From assembly GCA_045543495.1 (NCBI GenBank), contig JAZQMO010000042.1:1-24492 (forward strand): a stretch of DNA of 24,492 bases, given 5' to 3'. The first letter of the stretch is position 1, and each line of letters begins with the position of its first letter. The DNA comes from RGIG5579 sp045543495 (lineage in GTDB: Bacteria > Bacillota > Clostridia > Oscillospirales > SIG627). The notes under the pieces were generated by a model. That model did no database searches. It was not told the DNA's origin and saw only the letters and a list, made by a program, of their open reading frames with translations. This document shows, piece by piece, positions 8,079-16,298 of the stretch. The position numbers were made by a program, and so were the translations under genes.

Positions 8079-11000
8079 TTATTCTTCAATTCCGTCATCA
8101 GACTGATAGACGGATGCACTTCCCATATAATCGGAAAGGTCTTCTTCCTGTTCGGGTCTGTCCTCGGTGCTGCCCTCTTCATCGTCAAAGAGAGGATCCT
8201 CGGCATCGTAGATCTGATCTCCCAATTCGGAAGCATCAATGGTCTGAATACCGGTGTTCTCTTCCTCGCTGATCTCCTTGAGGGTCACCACATTGTCCTC
8301 TTTATCCAGAACCTCAACATTCAAGCCGAGGGCCTGAAGCTCACGAATGAGCACCTTGAAGGATTCGGGCACGCTGGGAGCGGGAATGTTCAGACCCTTC
8401 ACAATGGCCTCGAAGGTCTTAACACGGCCGATCACATCGTCCGACTTCACGGTGAGGATCTCCTGCAGGGTGTAAGCGGCACCGTATGCTTCCAGTGCCC
8501 AAACCTCCATTTCACCGAATCTCTGACCGCCGAACTGAGCTTTACCGCCCAGAGGCTGCTGCGTTACCAGAGAGTAAGGACCGGTGGAACGGGCGTGGAT
8601 CTTATCGTCAACCAGGTGATGGAGCTTGAGGTAGTACATATAGCCCACGGTAACACGGTTGTCAAAGGGCTCACCGGTACGGCCGTCATACAGAACGGTC
8701 TTACCGTCGGGATCGCAGCCTGCCTGAACGAGAAGCTCCTGAATGTCCTTCTCGGTGGCGCCGTCGAATACGGGGGTCATAAAGTTCAGACCCAGCTTCT
8801 TGGCGGCAAGTCCCAAATGCACCTCCAAGACCTGACCGATGTTCATTCGGGAAGGTACGCCCAGAGGGTTCAGAACGATATCCAAGGGAGTACCGTCGGG
8901 CAGGAAGGGCATATCCTCAGAGGGAAGGATGCGGGAAATAACACCCTTGTTACCGTGACGGCCTGCCATCTTATCGCCCACGCTGATCTTTCTCTTCTGA
9001 GCAATGTATACACGGACGACCTTGTTGACACCGGCGGGCAATTCATCGCCGTTTTCACGGGTAAAGGTGCGAACGTCTACTACAATACCGCTTTCGCCGT
9101 GGGGAAGTCGCAGGGAGGTATCACGAACCTCTCTTGCCTTCTCACCGAAGATGGCACGGAGCAGTCTCTCCTCAGCGGTCAATTCGGTCTCACCCTTGGG
9201 AGTGACCTTACCCACCAGAATATCTCCTGCGTGGACCTCGGCACCCTTGCGGATGACACCGTCTGCATTCAGATCCTTGAGAGCATCCTCACCCACGGAG
9301 GGGATATCACGGGTGATCTCTTCCGGACCGAGCTTGGTATCTCTTGCTTCGTGGGAATACTCCTCAATGTGAATGGAGGTGTATACATCCTCACGAACCA
9401 ATCTTTCATTCAGAAGAACAGCGTCCTCGTAGTTATAACCCTCCCAGGTCATAAAGCCGATGAGCATATTCTTACCCAGAGCCATTTCACCGCCCTGTGT
9501 TGCGGTGCCGTCAGCCAATACCTGACCCTTTTCCACTCTCTGATCCTTCTGAACATAGGGTCTCTGGTTGATGCAGGTGCCTTGGTTGGTTCTCTTGAAC
9601 TTCACCAAATGGTATGCATCGGTCATACCCTGATCGTTCTTCACACGGATCTCGTCAGCGGAAACGTACTCCACATAGCCTGCTTCCTTGGCAAGAACGC
9701 AAACGCCGGAGTCCGTACCGGACTTGTACTCAATACCGGTACCGATCATGGGAGCCTCGCTGACCATCAGAGGAACGGCCTGCTTCTGCATGTTGGAGCC
9801 CATGAGTGCACGGGTGTTATCGTCATTCTCCAGGAAGGGAATGTGAGAAGCGGAAACGGAAACCACCATCTTAGGAGAAACATCCATGTAGTCGATCTCC
9901 TCACGGGGAACCTCCAGGATCTCTTCTCTTCTGCGGGCGGTAACCTTCTTGTTGATGAACTTATGCTCTTCATCCAAGGGCTCGTTTGCCTGAGCCACGG
10001 TAAATTCGTCTTCTTCATCGGCGGTCATATAGCGAACCTCGCCGGTGACCACGCCGGTCTCCTTATCCACTCTGCGGTAGGGCGCCATTATGAAGCCGAA
10101 CTCGCTGATCTTGGCGTAGGTGGAAAGGTAGGAGATCAGACCGATGTTGGGACCTTCGGGGGTCTCAACGGGACACATTCTGCCGTACTGAGTATAGTGT
10201 ACGTCACGAACCTCGAAGGAGGCTCTGTCACGGGACAGACCGCCCGGACCCAGTGCGGAAAGACGGCGCTTGTGGGTCAATTCGGACAGGGGGTTGTTCT
10301 GATCCATAAACTGAGACAAGGGAGAAGAACCGAAGAACTCCTTAATGGCGGAGATCACGGGACGAACGTTGATCAGCACCTGAGGGGTAACGGATTCCGT
10401 ATCCTGAATGGTCATTCTCTCCTTGACGATCTTATCCATTCTGGAAAAGCCGATGCGCAGCTGGTTCTGAAGTAGCTCGCCTACGCAGCGCAGTCTTCTG
10501 TTGCCCAGATGGTCGATATCGTCATCCGTGCCGATGTTATGGGACAGGCACAGAAGGTAGTTCACGGAGGAGTAGATATCCTCACGGGTAATATGCTTGG
10601 GAACCAATTCGTCCTTTCTCTCCACGATCAGACGAACTCTCTCTTCCTCATCCTGAGTTTCCGAAAGGATCTCACCCAGAACGGAAAGCTTGACCATTTC
10701 CTTAATGCCGGTCTTGGCACAGACCTCCTGAGGCAGGAACTTGTTCATGGGAACCATTCCGTTGGAGAAGACCTTCACTTCTTTTCCGTCCTCAGCAATC
10801 ACCTTCAGGCAGGTAACGCCGTTTTCATCCAGACTCTCTGCCATTTCACGGGTCAGGGCGGTGCCCTTTTCAAAGATCACCTCGCCCGTCAGCTCGGACA
10901 CGGCGGGAGCGGCAAGGGTCAGGCCTGCCACACGGCGGGCAAGAGAAAGCTTTTTGTTGTATTTATAACGACCTACGGCAGAAATATCGTATCTCTTGGG

Positions 11001-11810
11001 ATCGAAGAACAGGTTGTTCACCAAGATCTCGGCGCTTTCCACCAAGGGCGGATCGCCGGGGCGAAGTCTTCTGTAAAGCTCCTTGAGAGCCTCCTCATAG
11101 GCGGTGGTGTTATTGTTTTCCGCAGCGGCGGTGATGGTGTCCTTATCCATGGTGAGAAGGAGCATATCATCCTCGCCGAACATTTCCTTCAATTCCGCAT
11201 CGGTGGAAACGCCGAGGGCACGGACCAGAATGGTCACGGGCATTTTGCGGTTCTTATCAATGCGAACATAGAAAATATCGTTTTGATCGGTCTCATACTC
11301 CAGCCAAGCGCCACGGTAGGGGATCACGGTGGTGGCATAGGTCACCTTTTCGCTCTTCTCCTGCAGCTTCTGGTAGTAGATACCGGGGGAACGAACGATC
11401 TGAGATACGATCACTCGCTCGGCACCGTTGATCAGGAAGGTGCCGTTGTCGGTCATCAAGGGGAAATCGCCCATAAAGATTTCCTGCTCCTTGATCTCGC
11501 CGGTGAGCTTATTGGTCAGCCTCACCTTTACACGAAGGGGAGCCGCATAGTTTACGTCTCTCTCCTTGCACTCCTCAATGGTGTACTTGGGAGTCTTCTC
11601 CACCGTGTAATCCACGAAGTCGATGAGAAGATTGCCGGAATAGTCCACAATGGGGGAGATGTCGCGAAGCACCTCAACAAGGCCTTCGTTCAGGAACCAC
11701 TCAAAGCTTTTCTTCTGAATCTCGATCAGATTCGGAAGCTCCAGAGGCTCGTCATTCTTGGCGAAGCTCCAGCGAGTTGCGGTTCCGCACTTCTGGGGAT
11801 GTGTCATCAT
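8079..11810 (-). CDS. rpoB: DNA-directed RNA polymerase subunit beta
   Basis: The beta subunit forms the second half of the polymerase active-site cleft and the rifampicin pocket. I place the start at the ATG at 11810 (MMTHPQKCGTATRWSFAKND, 1243 aa). A GTG at 11822 would add four residues but overlaps the ribosome binding site GAAGGAG. The rifampicin region reads GSSPLSQFMDQNNPLSELTH followed by KRRLSALGPGGLSRDRA. The residues equivalent to E. coli D516, H526 and S531 are wild type, while the position of E. coli Q510 is Pro. The C-terminal GQRFGEMEVWALEAYGAAYTLQEIL block is intact, followed by an acidic tail. It is the first gene of its unit, divergent from ligA. The usual rplJ-rplL genes are not upstream. 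Confidence 0.98.
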   Translation of the reverse strand: MMTHPQKCGTATRWSFAKNDEPLELPNLIEIQKKSFEWFLNEGLVEVLRDISPIVDYSGNLLIDFVDYTVEKTPKYTIEECKERDVNYAAPLRVKVRLTNKLTGEIKEQEIFMGDFPLMTDNGTFLINGAERVIVSQIVRSPGIYYQKLQEKSEKVTYATTVIPYRGAWLEYETDQNDIFYVRIDKNRKMPVTILVRALGVSTDAELKEMFGEDDMLLLTMDKDTITAAAENNNTTAYEEALKELYRRLRPGDPPLVESAEILVNNLFFDPKRYDISAVGRYKYNKKLSLARRVAGLTLAAPAVSELTGEVIFEKGTALTREMAESLDENGVTCLKVIAEDGKEVKVFSNGMVPMNKFLPQEVCAKTGIKEMVKLSVLGEILSETQDEEERVRLIVERKDELVPKHITREDIYSSVNYLLCLSHNIGTDDDIDHLGNRRLRCVGELLQNQLRIGFSRMDKIVKERMTIQDTESVTPQVLINVRPVISAIKEFFGSSPLSQFMDQNNPLSELTHKRRLSALGPGGLSRDRASFEVRDVHYTQYGRMCPVETPEGPNIGLISYLSTYAKISEFGFIMAPYRRVDKETGVVTGEVRYMTADEEDEFTVAQANEPLDEEHKFINKKVTARRREEILEVPREEIDYMDVSPKMVVSVSASHIPFLENDDNTRALMGSNMQKQAVPLMVSEAPMIGTGIEYKSGTDSGVCVLAKEAGYVEYVSADEIRVKNDQGMTDAYHLVKFKRTNQGTCINQRPYVQKDQRVEKGQVLADGTATQGGEMALGKNMLIGFMTWEGYNYEDAVLLNERLVREDVYTSIHIEEYSHEARDTKLGPEEITRDIPSVGEDALKDLNADGVIRKGAEVHAGDILVGKVTPKGETELTAEERLLRAIFGEKAREVRDTSLRLPHGESGIVVDVRTFTRENGDELPAGVNKVVRVYIAQKRKISVGDKMAGRHGNKGVISRILPSEDMPFLPDGTPLDIVLNPLGVPSRMNIGQVLEVHLGLAAKKLGLNFMTPVFDGATEKDIQELLVQAGCDPDGKTVLYDGRTGEPFDNRVTVGYMYYLKLHHLVDDKIHARSTGPYSLVTQQPLGGKAQFGGQRFGEMEVWALEAYGAAYTLQEILTVKSDDVIGRVKTFEAIVKGLNIPAPSVPESFKVLIRELQALGLNVEVLDKEDNVVTLKEISEEENTGIQTIDASELGDQIYDAEDPLFDDEEGSTEDRPEQEEDLSDYMGSASVYQSDDGIEE

Positions 11811-11898
11811 AAAAGAAACCACTCCTTCTTTCGTTTTACAAAATCATCAAACGGCTTTTCCCTTCCCGTGAAAAAATTTCTTTTTCTCACACCCGTGC

Positions 11899-12048
11899 AT
11901 TATATATAAGGAAAAAATAAGGGAAATTTTACAATTGAGTGTAGAAAAAGTTTACAAAAATTTCTTATTTGGAAACGGTCAATTCACAAACCTTTTCTCA
12001 AAACCCGATTGTACCGCCATGATAGCGCAGTTTATTACTATATCACAA
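11899..12048 (-). promoter_or_regulatory. Probable rpoB promoter region
   Basis: The divergent rpoB-ligA gap is AT-rich. On the minus strand the best paired elements are TTGTGA (12043-12048), an 18-nt spacer and TATCAT (12019-12024), giving a leader of about 200 nt. A second perfect -10, TATAAT (11899-11904), lies closer to the gene but has only a poor -35. The leader also holds an A/T-rich imperfect hairpin near 11870-11890, between two CACGGG repeats. I cannot choose between the two promoters by eye. Confidence 0.35.
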
Positions 12049-12108
12049 GATTTTTTTCCTGTCAAGAGAAATTTTGCTATTTTTTTCGGTTAATTTTACT
12101 CAAAAACA

Positions 12109-12136
12109 TTGACTTTTGGGTGGTATGGTTTATAAT
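12109..12136 (+). promoter_or_regulatory. Promoter of the ligA operon
   Basis: TTGACT (12109-12114) and a perfect TATAAT (12131-12136) are separated by 16 nt, a strong sigma-A-type match. Transcription would start near 12143 and give a leader of about 50 nt before the ligA ATG. Confidence 0.75.
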
Positions 12137-12150
12137 AAAGGATAAAAAGG

Positions 12151-12169
12151 CGAGGGGCAAAAACCCTCG
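12151..12169 (+). promoter_or_regulatory. Short hairpin in the ligA leader
   Basis: CGAGGG (12151-12156) pairs perfectly with CCCTCG (12164-12169) across a 7-nt A-rich loop, a few bases before the ribosome binding site AAGGAG (12175-12180). It is too close to the 5' end and lacks the T-run of a terminator. It may protect the mRNA 5' end or modulate initiation. Confidence 0.4.
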
Positions 12170-12191
12170 GGAGAAAGGAGAATCGGGCACA

Positions 12192-14168
12192 ATGAACGCA
12201 AAAGACAGAATTTTGGAATTGCGTCAGAAACTTCAGACCTATTCTCACCAATACTACGTACTGGATCGCCCCGTCATCAGCGATTACGAATACGATATGC
12301 TCTATAAGGAATTGGAGCGGTTGGAGGCGGAGAACCCCGAGCTTTACGATCCCCTCTCCCCCACCCATCGGGTGGGCGGCAAGGCGTTGGATAAATTTGA
12401 AAAGGTGAACCACACCGTTCCCTTGAAGAGCCTTTCCAATGTGTTTTCCAAGGAAGAGCTGTTTGCCTTTTTGGATGGGATCCGCAAAACGGTGTCTCAT
12501 CCCGAATTTGCCGTGGAATACAAGATCGACGGTCTTTCCGTGGCACTGGAATATGAAAACGGCCGCTTCGTACGGGGTGCCACCCGAGGAGACGGCTTGG
12601 TGGGCGAGGATGTCACCGAGAATTTAAAGACCATCCGTTCCATCCCCCTCGTATTGAGCGAGGCGGTGGAGCACCTTGTGGTGCGGGGCGAGGTCTTTAT
12701 GCCCAAGAAAAAGTTTGAGGCCCTGAACCGAAAGCGGGAGGAAGCGGGCGAGAGCCTGTTTGCCAACCCAAGAAACGCCGCCGCAGGCTCCCTGCGTCAG
12801 CTTTCCAGCAAGATCACCGCCGAGCGAGGGCTTGATATTCTCATTTTCAACATTCAGTCCGTGCAGGGGAAAAGCTTTTCCTCTCATTCGGAAAGTCTGG
12901 ATTGGCTTTCCACTCTGGGCTTCAAGGTTTCCCCCTACGCCCTTCTTTCTCAAAACGAAGAAATTATGGCCGAGATCCTTTCCCGCGGCGAAAATCGGGA
13001 TCAGGTGGAATTTGATATTGACGGCGCCGTGATCAAAACCAACCTCTTTGCCCATCGGGAAGAGGTGGGAGAATTGGATCACGCTCCCAAATGGGCCATG
13101 GCCTACAAATACCCTCCCGAGGAAAAGCCCACAAGGCTTAACGATATTACCGTTCAGGTAGGCCGCACGGGAGTGCTCACCCCCACGGCAGAGCTTGAGC
13201 CTGTGCGCTTGGCGGGCACCACCGTGACCCGTGCCACATTGCACAATCAGGATTTCATCCTCCAAAAGGACATTCGCATCGGCGATACGGTGATCGTGCG
13301 AAAAGCGGGAGAGATCATTCCCGAGATCCTTCGGGTGGTGACAGAAGACCGCAAAGAGGATTCGGTTCCCTACCGCTTCCCCGACACCTGCCCCTCCTGC
13401 GGAGAGAAGGTCACAAAGGACGAGGATCAGGCCGCCATTCGCTGTACCAATGCAGCCTGCCCCGCTCAGCTTGCCCGCAACATTGTGCATTTTGCCTCCC
13501 GTGGTGCTATGGATATTGAAGGCTTGGGACCCGCTGTGGTGGAAGCCTTCCTGTCGGGAGGGATCATACAGGGGATCACCGATCTTTATGAATTGGATGC
13601 CGAGAAAGCCGCAGGACTTGAGGGCTTTGGGGAAAAGAGCATTCAAAACCTGATGGCAGCGGTGGAAAACAGCAAAGCACTCTGTCTTTCCCGCTTGATC
13701 TTTGCTTTGGGCATCCGCAACATCGGCGAAAAGACCGCTCAGGCTTTGGCAGAGCACTTCGAGACCGTGGAGGGCCTTATGGAGGCCACGAGGGAGGAGC
13801 TTTGTGCTCTGGATGACATTGGCGAAGTGACGGCAGACAGCATTTTGGAATTTTTCTCCCACGAAAAGAACCGAGCCCTCATTGCCGCTCTCAAGGAAAA
13901 GGGAGTGAATATGCGCTATGCGGGAGAAAAGAAGGGCGACCGCTTCCGTGGTCTCACCTTCGTACTCACGGGAACCCTCCCCACCTTAAAACGGGACGAG
14001 GCCGCCAAAAGGATCGAGAAGGAGGGCGGGAAGGTCTCCGGCTCCGTTTCCTCCAAAACCGGCTTCGTGGTGGCGGGAGAAGCGGCAGGCTCCAAGCTTA
14101 CCAAGGCGCAAAAGCTGGGAATTCCCGTCATTGACGAAAACGAATTACGAAAAATGTTAGGAGAATAA
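12192..14168 (+). CDS. ligA: NAD-dependent DNA ligase LigA
   Basis: LigA seals nicks in replication and repair, using NAD+ to adenylate an active-site lysine. The 658-aa product has the full domain series. The N-terminal Ia domain contains SHQYYVLDRPVISDYEYD. The nucleotidyltransferase domain has nucleophile Lys111 in KIDG. An OB fold contains QVGRTGVLTPTAELEPV. A four-Cys zinc finger (CPSC...CTNAACP) is followed by helix-hairpin-helix repeats and a C-terminal BRCT domain (GLTFVLTGTLPTLKRDEA onward). The ATG at 12192 has AAGGAG 11 nt upstream. The frame stays open to 12009, but this extension crosses the promoter and carries no family sequence. The stop is only 3 nt before the first amidotransferase-like gene, whose ribosome binding site lies inside the last ligA codons. 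Confidence 0.97.
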   Translation: MNAKDRILELRQKLQTYSHQYYVLDRPVISDYEYDMLYKELERLEAENPELYDPLSPTHRVGGKALDKFEKVNHTVPLKSLSNVFSKEELFAFLDGIRKTVSHPEFAVEYKIDGLSVALEYENGRFVRGATRGDGLVGEDVTENLKTIRSIPLVLSEAVEHLVVRGEVFMPKKKFEALNRKREEAGESLFANPRNAAAGSLRQLSSKITAERGLDILIFNIQSVQGKSFSSHSESLDWLSTLGFKVSPYALLSQNEEIMAEILSRGENRDQVEFDIDGAVIKTNLFAHREEVGELDHAPKWAMAYKYPPEEKPTRLNDITVQVGRTGVLTPTAELEPVRLAGTTVTRATLHNQDFILQKDIRIGDTVIVRKAGEIIPEILRVVTEDRKEDSVPYRFPDTCPSCGEKVTKDEDQAAIRCTNAACPAQLARNIVHFASRGAMDIEGLGPAVVEAFLSGGIIQGITDLYELDAEKAAGLEGFGEKSIQNLMAAVENSKALCLSRLIFALGIRNIGEKTAQALAEHFETVEGLMEATREELCALDDIGEVTADSILEFFSHEKNRALIAALKEKGVNMRYAGEKKGDRFRGLTFVLTGTLPTLKRDEAAKRIEKEGGKVSGSVSSKTGFVVAGEAAGSKLTKAQKLGIPVIDENELRKMLGE

Positions 14169-14171
14169 AAT

Positions 14172-15215
14172 ATGTGTAACATCGCAGGATATGCAGGAAA
14201 AAAACAGGCGGCTCCCATTTTGCTTGAAATGATCCGCAAAATGCAGCCCTTTGACGGGGACACCGCCGTGGGCATTGCCACCATTTACGAAGGCAAGATC
14301 CATTACCGCAAATTTTTTGGCACCGCCGAGGACTTTATCAAGCAAACGGACGTGCTCTCTCTCCCCGGCACCATCGGCATCGCCCATACCCACCCCGGGA
14401 TCAATCCCAACTATGAATCTCACCAGCCCTCTCTCTCCCCCGACGAGAGCCTGGCAGTAGTGGCAAACGGCACCCGACCCAATGCCGTCCATCAGCCCCG
14501 ATGGGATGAGATCGCAGACCTTTTGGACAAAGCGGGATATCAGTTCCGTGTGCGCTACCCCAACCCCAAGGATATGCACATCAAGATCCCCCGCACGGGA
14601 GAAAGGCTTGCCGCAGTAGAGATCATCGCCCACTATATGGATTACCTGATGCACCAAGGCCTTTCCTTGGAGGAGGCTATGGCAAAAGAGGCCGATGAGC
14701 TTTTGGGCGAGCACGTGCACGTGGCCGTTCACAAGGATCGCCCCGATTCCATTTTCGTTTTGCGGCAGACCCGCTCCATCGTAGCCATTATGGAGGAGGG
14801 CGAGACCTATCTTGCCACCTGTCGCTTCGCCTTCCCCGAAGAGCTGAAAAACGATGCCATTGATCTGCCCCTTCTGAAGGTGTGCGAGCTGGGTCGAGAG
14901 GGCGTTCGCATCACCCCCTACGGCATTACAAAGGACCGCACCTCTCCCGTAACCCCCAAAAGCTATAAGGAGGCCTACACCTTTATCGAGGAAATGCTGC
15001 AGGGCGGCACGCCCCTCTTTTTGGATGAATTGGAATCCGCCCTCAACAAAAAGCGGGAGTTCTTCAACGAGCCCACCGTTTACGTGGAGCACGCAAGAAT
15101 GCTTTATGACATCCTATGGCAATTTGAGAAGGAAGGCCGACTGAAAAAGGAAATGCGCGTGCAGACCCTGACCCACGGCACCCGCCGCCGCTGGTATTTC
15201 TGGATCGAAGTTTAA
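14172..15215 (+). CDS. Class II glutamine amidotransferase-like protein, copy 1
   Basis: The 347-aa protein begins MCNIAGYAGKKQAAPILLEM. Removal of Met would expose Cys2 as the N-terminal nucleophile typical of class II (Ntn-hydrolase) glutamine amidotransferases. The GIAHT loop (69-73) matches the GHTRW region and Asn99-Gly100 (ANGT) matches the oxyanion Asn-Gly of GlmS/PurF-type domains. Odd here: the substrate-binding Arg of HTR is His74, and the SDTE aspartate near EIIAHYMDYL is absent. There is no synthase or isomerase domain. Instead the last 100 or so residues form a helical, charged tail ending GTRRRWYFWIEV, shared with the next two genes. It starts 3 nt after ligA, so translation is probably coupled. 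The product could be a divergent amidase or peptidase. The reaction is unknown. Confidence 0.85.
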   Translation: MCNIAGYAGKKQAAPILLEMIRKMQPFDGDTAVGIATIYEGKIHYRKFFGTAEDFIKQTDVLSLPGTIGIAHTHPGINPNYESHQPSLSPDESLAVVANGTRPNAVHQPRWDEIADLLDKAGYQFRVRYPNPKDMHIKIPRTGERLAAVEIIAHYMDYLMHQGLSLEEAMAKEADELLGEHVHVAVHKDRPDSIFVLRQTRSIVAIMEEGETYLATCRFAFPEELKNDAIDLPLLKVCELGREGVRITPYGITKDRTSPVTPKSYKEAYTFIEEMLQGGTPLFLDELESALNKKREFFNEPTVYVEHARMLYDILWQFEKEGRLKKEMRVQTLTHGTRRRWYFWIEV

Positions 15216-15248
15216 AAGGAGAAAAATATGTGTAACATCGCAGGGTAT
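15188..15248 (+). repeat. 61-bp junction repeat, first copy (pairs with 16238-16298)
   Basis: The end of copy 1, its stop, the 12-nt gap with the ribosome binding site and the first codons of copy 2 are repeated at 16238-16298 with one mismatch (15211 versus 16261). The distance of 1050 bp is the size of one duplicated unit, which marks the gene trio as tandem duplications rather than independent arrivals. Confidence 0.85.
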
Positions 15249-16265
15249 ATCGGGGAAAAGCAGGCCGCTCCCATCCTCTTGGAAATGCTTCGCCGTCAGC
15301 ACGCCTTTGTCGAAGATATGTCCACTGGCATTGCCACCGTTCACGAAGGAAAGCTCTACTATCGCAAGATCGTGGGCGATGTAGATAAGCTCATCGCCGA
15401 AACGGATGCGCTCTCCCTCCCCGGCACCATCGGCATTGCTCACACCCGTCCCGGCGGAAACCCGAGTGAGATGCCCCGTCATCCCTTCATTTCGGCAGCA
15501 GAGGATATGGCAATGGTGTTGAACGGCACCCGCCCAAAGCCTCAGCACCAAGAAATCCGAAACAAGGCCGCCGATTATTTGGACGAGAAGGGATATCCCT
15601 TCCGTATGCTTTCCAAAAAAGGCTTTCCACCCCAAATCAGCCGCACGGGAGAATTTTCACCCACGGGTGAGGTTTGCTGCTTTATGATGGAGGATTACTT
15701 AAAGAAGGGTCTTTCCGTTTCCGAAGCTCAGGCAAAGGCGATGGAGCATATTTTCACCGACGCCATTTCCGTTGTGATCAACCAAAATTATCCCGATACC
15801 ATTTTTGCCCTTCGGGTTACAAGGCCTATGGAGGTCATTTTTGAAGGCGGCGAAGCCTATATGGCCACCTGCCGATTTGCCTTCCCCGAAACCTTAAAAG
15901 CCACCCCTATCTCCCTTCCTCTGACCCACGCTTGTCAGGTAACCAAAAAGGGCTTTTTGATGACTCCCTTCCGTGTTGAAACCGAACAGGTTGCCGAAAT
16001 GAGCCCCTTTACTTACAAGGAAGGCTATCAGAGAATGGAGGCATTGCTCAAGAGCGGTGAAAAGCTTTTCTTTGATGAGTTGGAAAGCGCCATCAACAAA
16101 ATGCGAGACCTTTGGGAAGGAGATCACACTTACGTTCAGCACGCAAGGCTTCTTTACGAGCTCCTTTGGCAGTTTGAAAAGGAAGGACGCTTAAAGAGAG
16201 AGATGCGTACACAAGAAACAAGCACGGGCATCAGACACCGCTGGTATTTCTGGATCGAAGCTTAA
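15228..16265 (+). CDS. Class II glutamine amidotransferase-like protein, copy 2
   Basis: This 345-aa paralogue of the preceding gene keeps Cys2, the HTRPGG loop (Arg74 present) and Asn99-Gly100. The region aligned to the GlmS SDTE motif reads SPTGEV, so the usual Asp is missing. The C-terminal domain (FTYKEGYQRMEALLKSGEKL onward) is helical and ends IRHRWYFWIEA, nearly the same as copy 1. The start is 12 nt after copy 1, with a strong AAAAGGAG site that is repeated exactly before copy 3. Its first 80 codons are almost identical in DNA to copy 3 (150 bp with two differences at 15327-15476), while residues about 90-195 differ strongly. Recent duplication or gene conversion is likely. No function can be assigned beyond the fold. 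Confidence 0.85.
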   Translation: MCNIAGYIGEKQAAPILLEMLRRQHAFVEDMSTGIATVHEGKLYYRKIVGDVDKLIAETDALSLPGTIGIAHTRPGGNPSEMPRHPFISAAEDMAMVLNGTRPKPQHQEIRNKAADYLDEKGYPFRMLSKKGFPPQISRTGEFSPTGEVCCFMMEDYLKKGLSVSEAQAKAMEHIFTDAISVVINQNYPDTIFALRVTRPMEVIFEGGEAYMATCRFAFPETLKATPISLPLTHACQVTKKGFLMTPFRVETEQVAEMSPFTYKEGYQRMEALLKSGEKLFFDELESAINKMRDLWEGDHTYVQHARLLYELLWQFEKEGRLKREMRTQETSTGIRHRWYFWIEA

Positions 16266-16298
16266 AAGGAGAAAAATATGTGTAACATCGCAGGGTAT
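16238..16298 (+). repeat. 61-bp junction repeat, second copy
   Basis: Second copy of the repeat at 15188-15248. It spans the copy 2 / copy 3 junction and differs at a single position. Confidence 0.85.

Noticed and set aside
11811..11822. GTG start four codons upstream of the chosen rpoB ATG.
   Set aside because: The GTG overlaps the ribosome binding site GAAGGAG; the ATG at 11810 has proper spacing.
12009..12191. 61-codon N-terminal extension of ligA.
   Set aside because: It runs across the promoter TTGACT/TATAAT and the leader hairpin, and the family sequence starts at the ATG at 12192.
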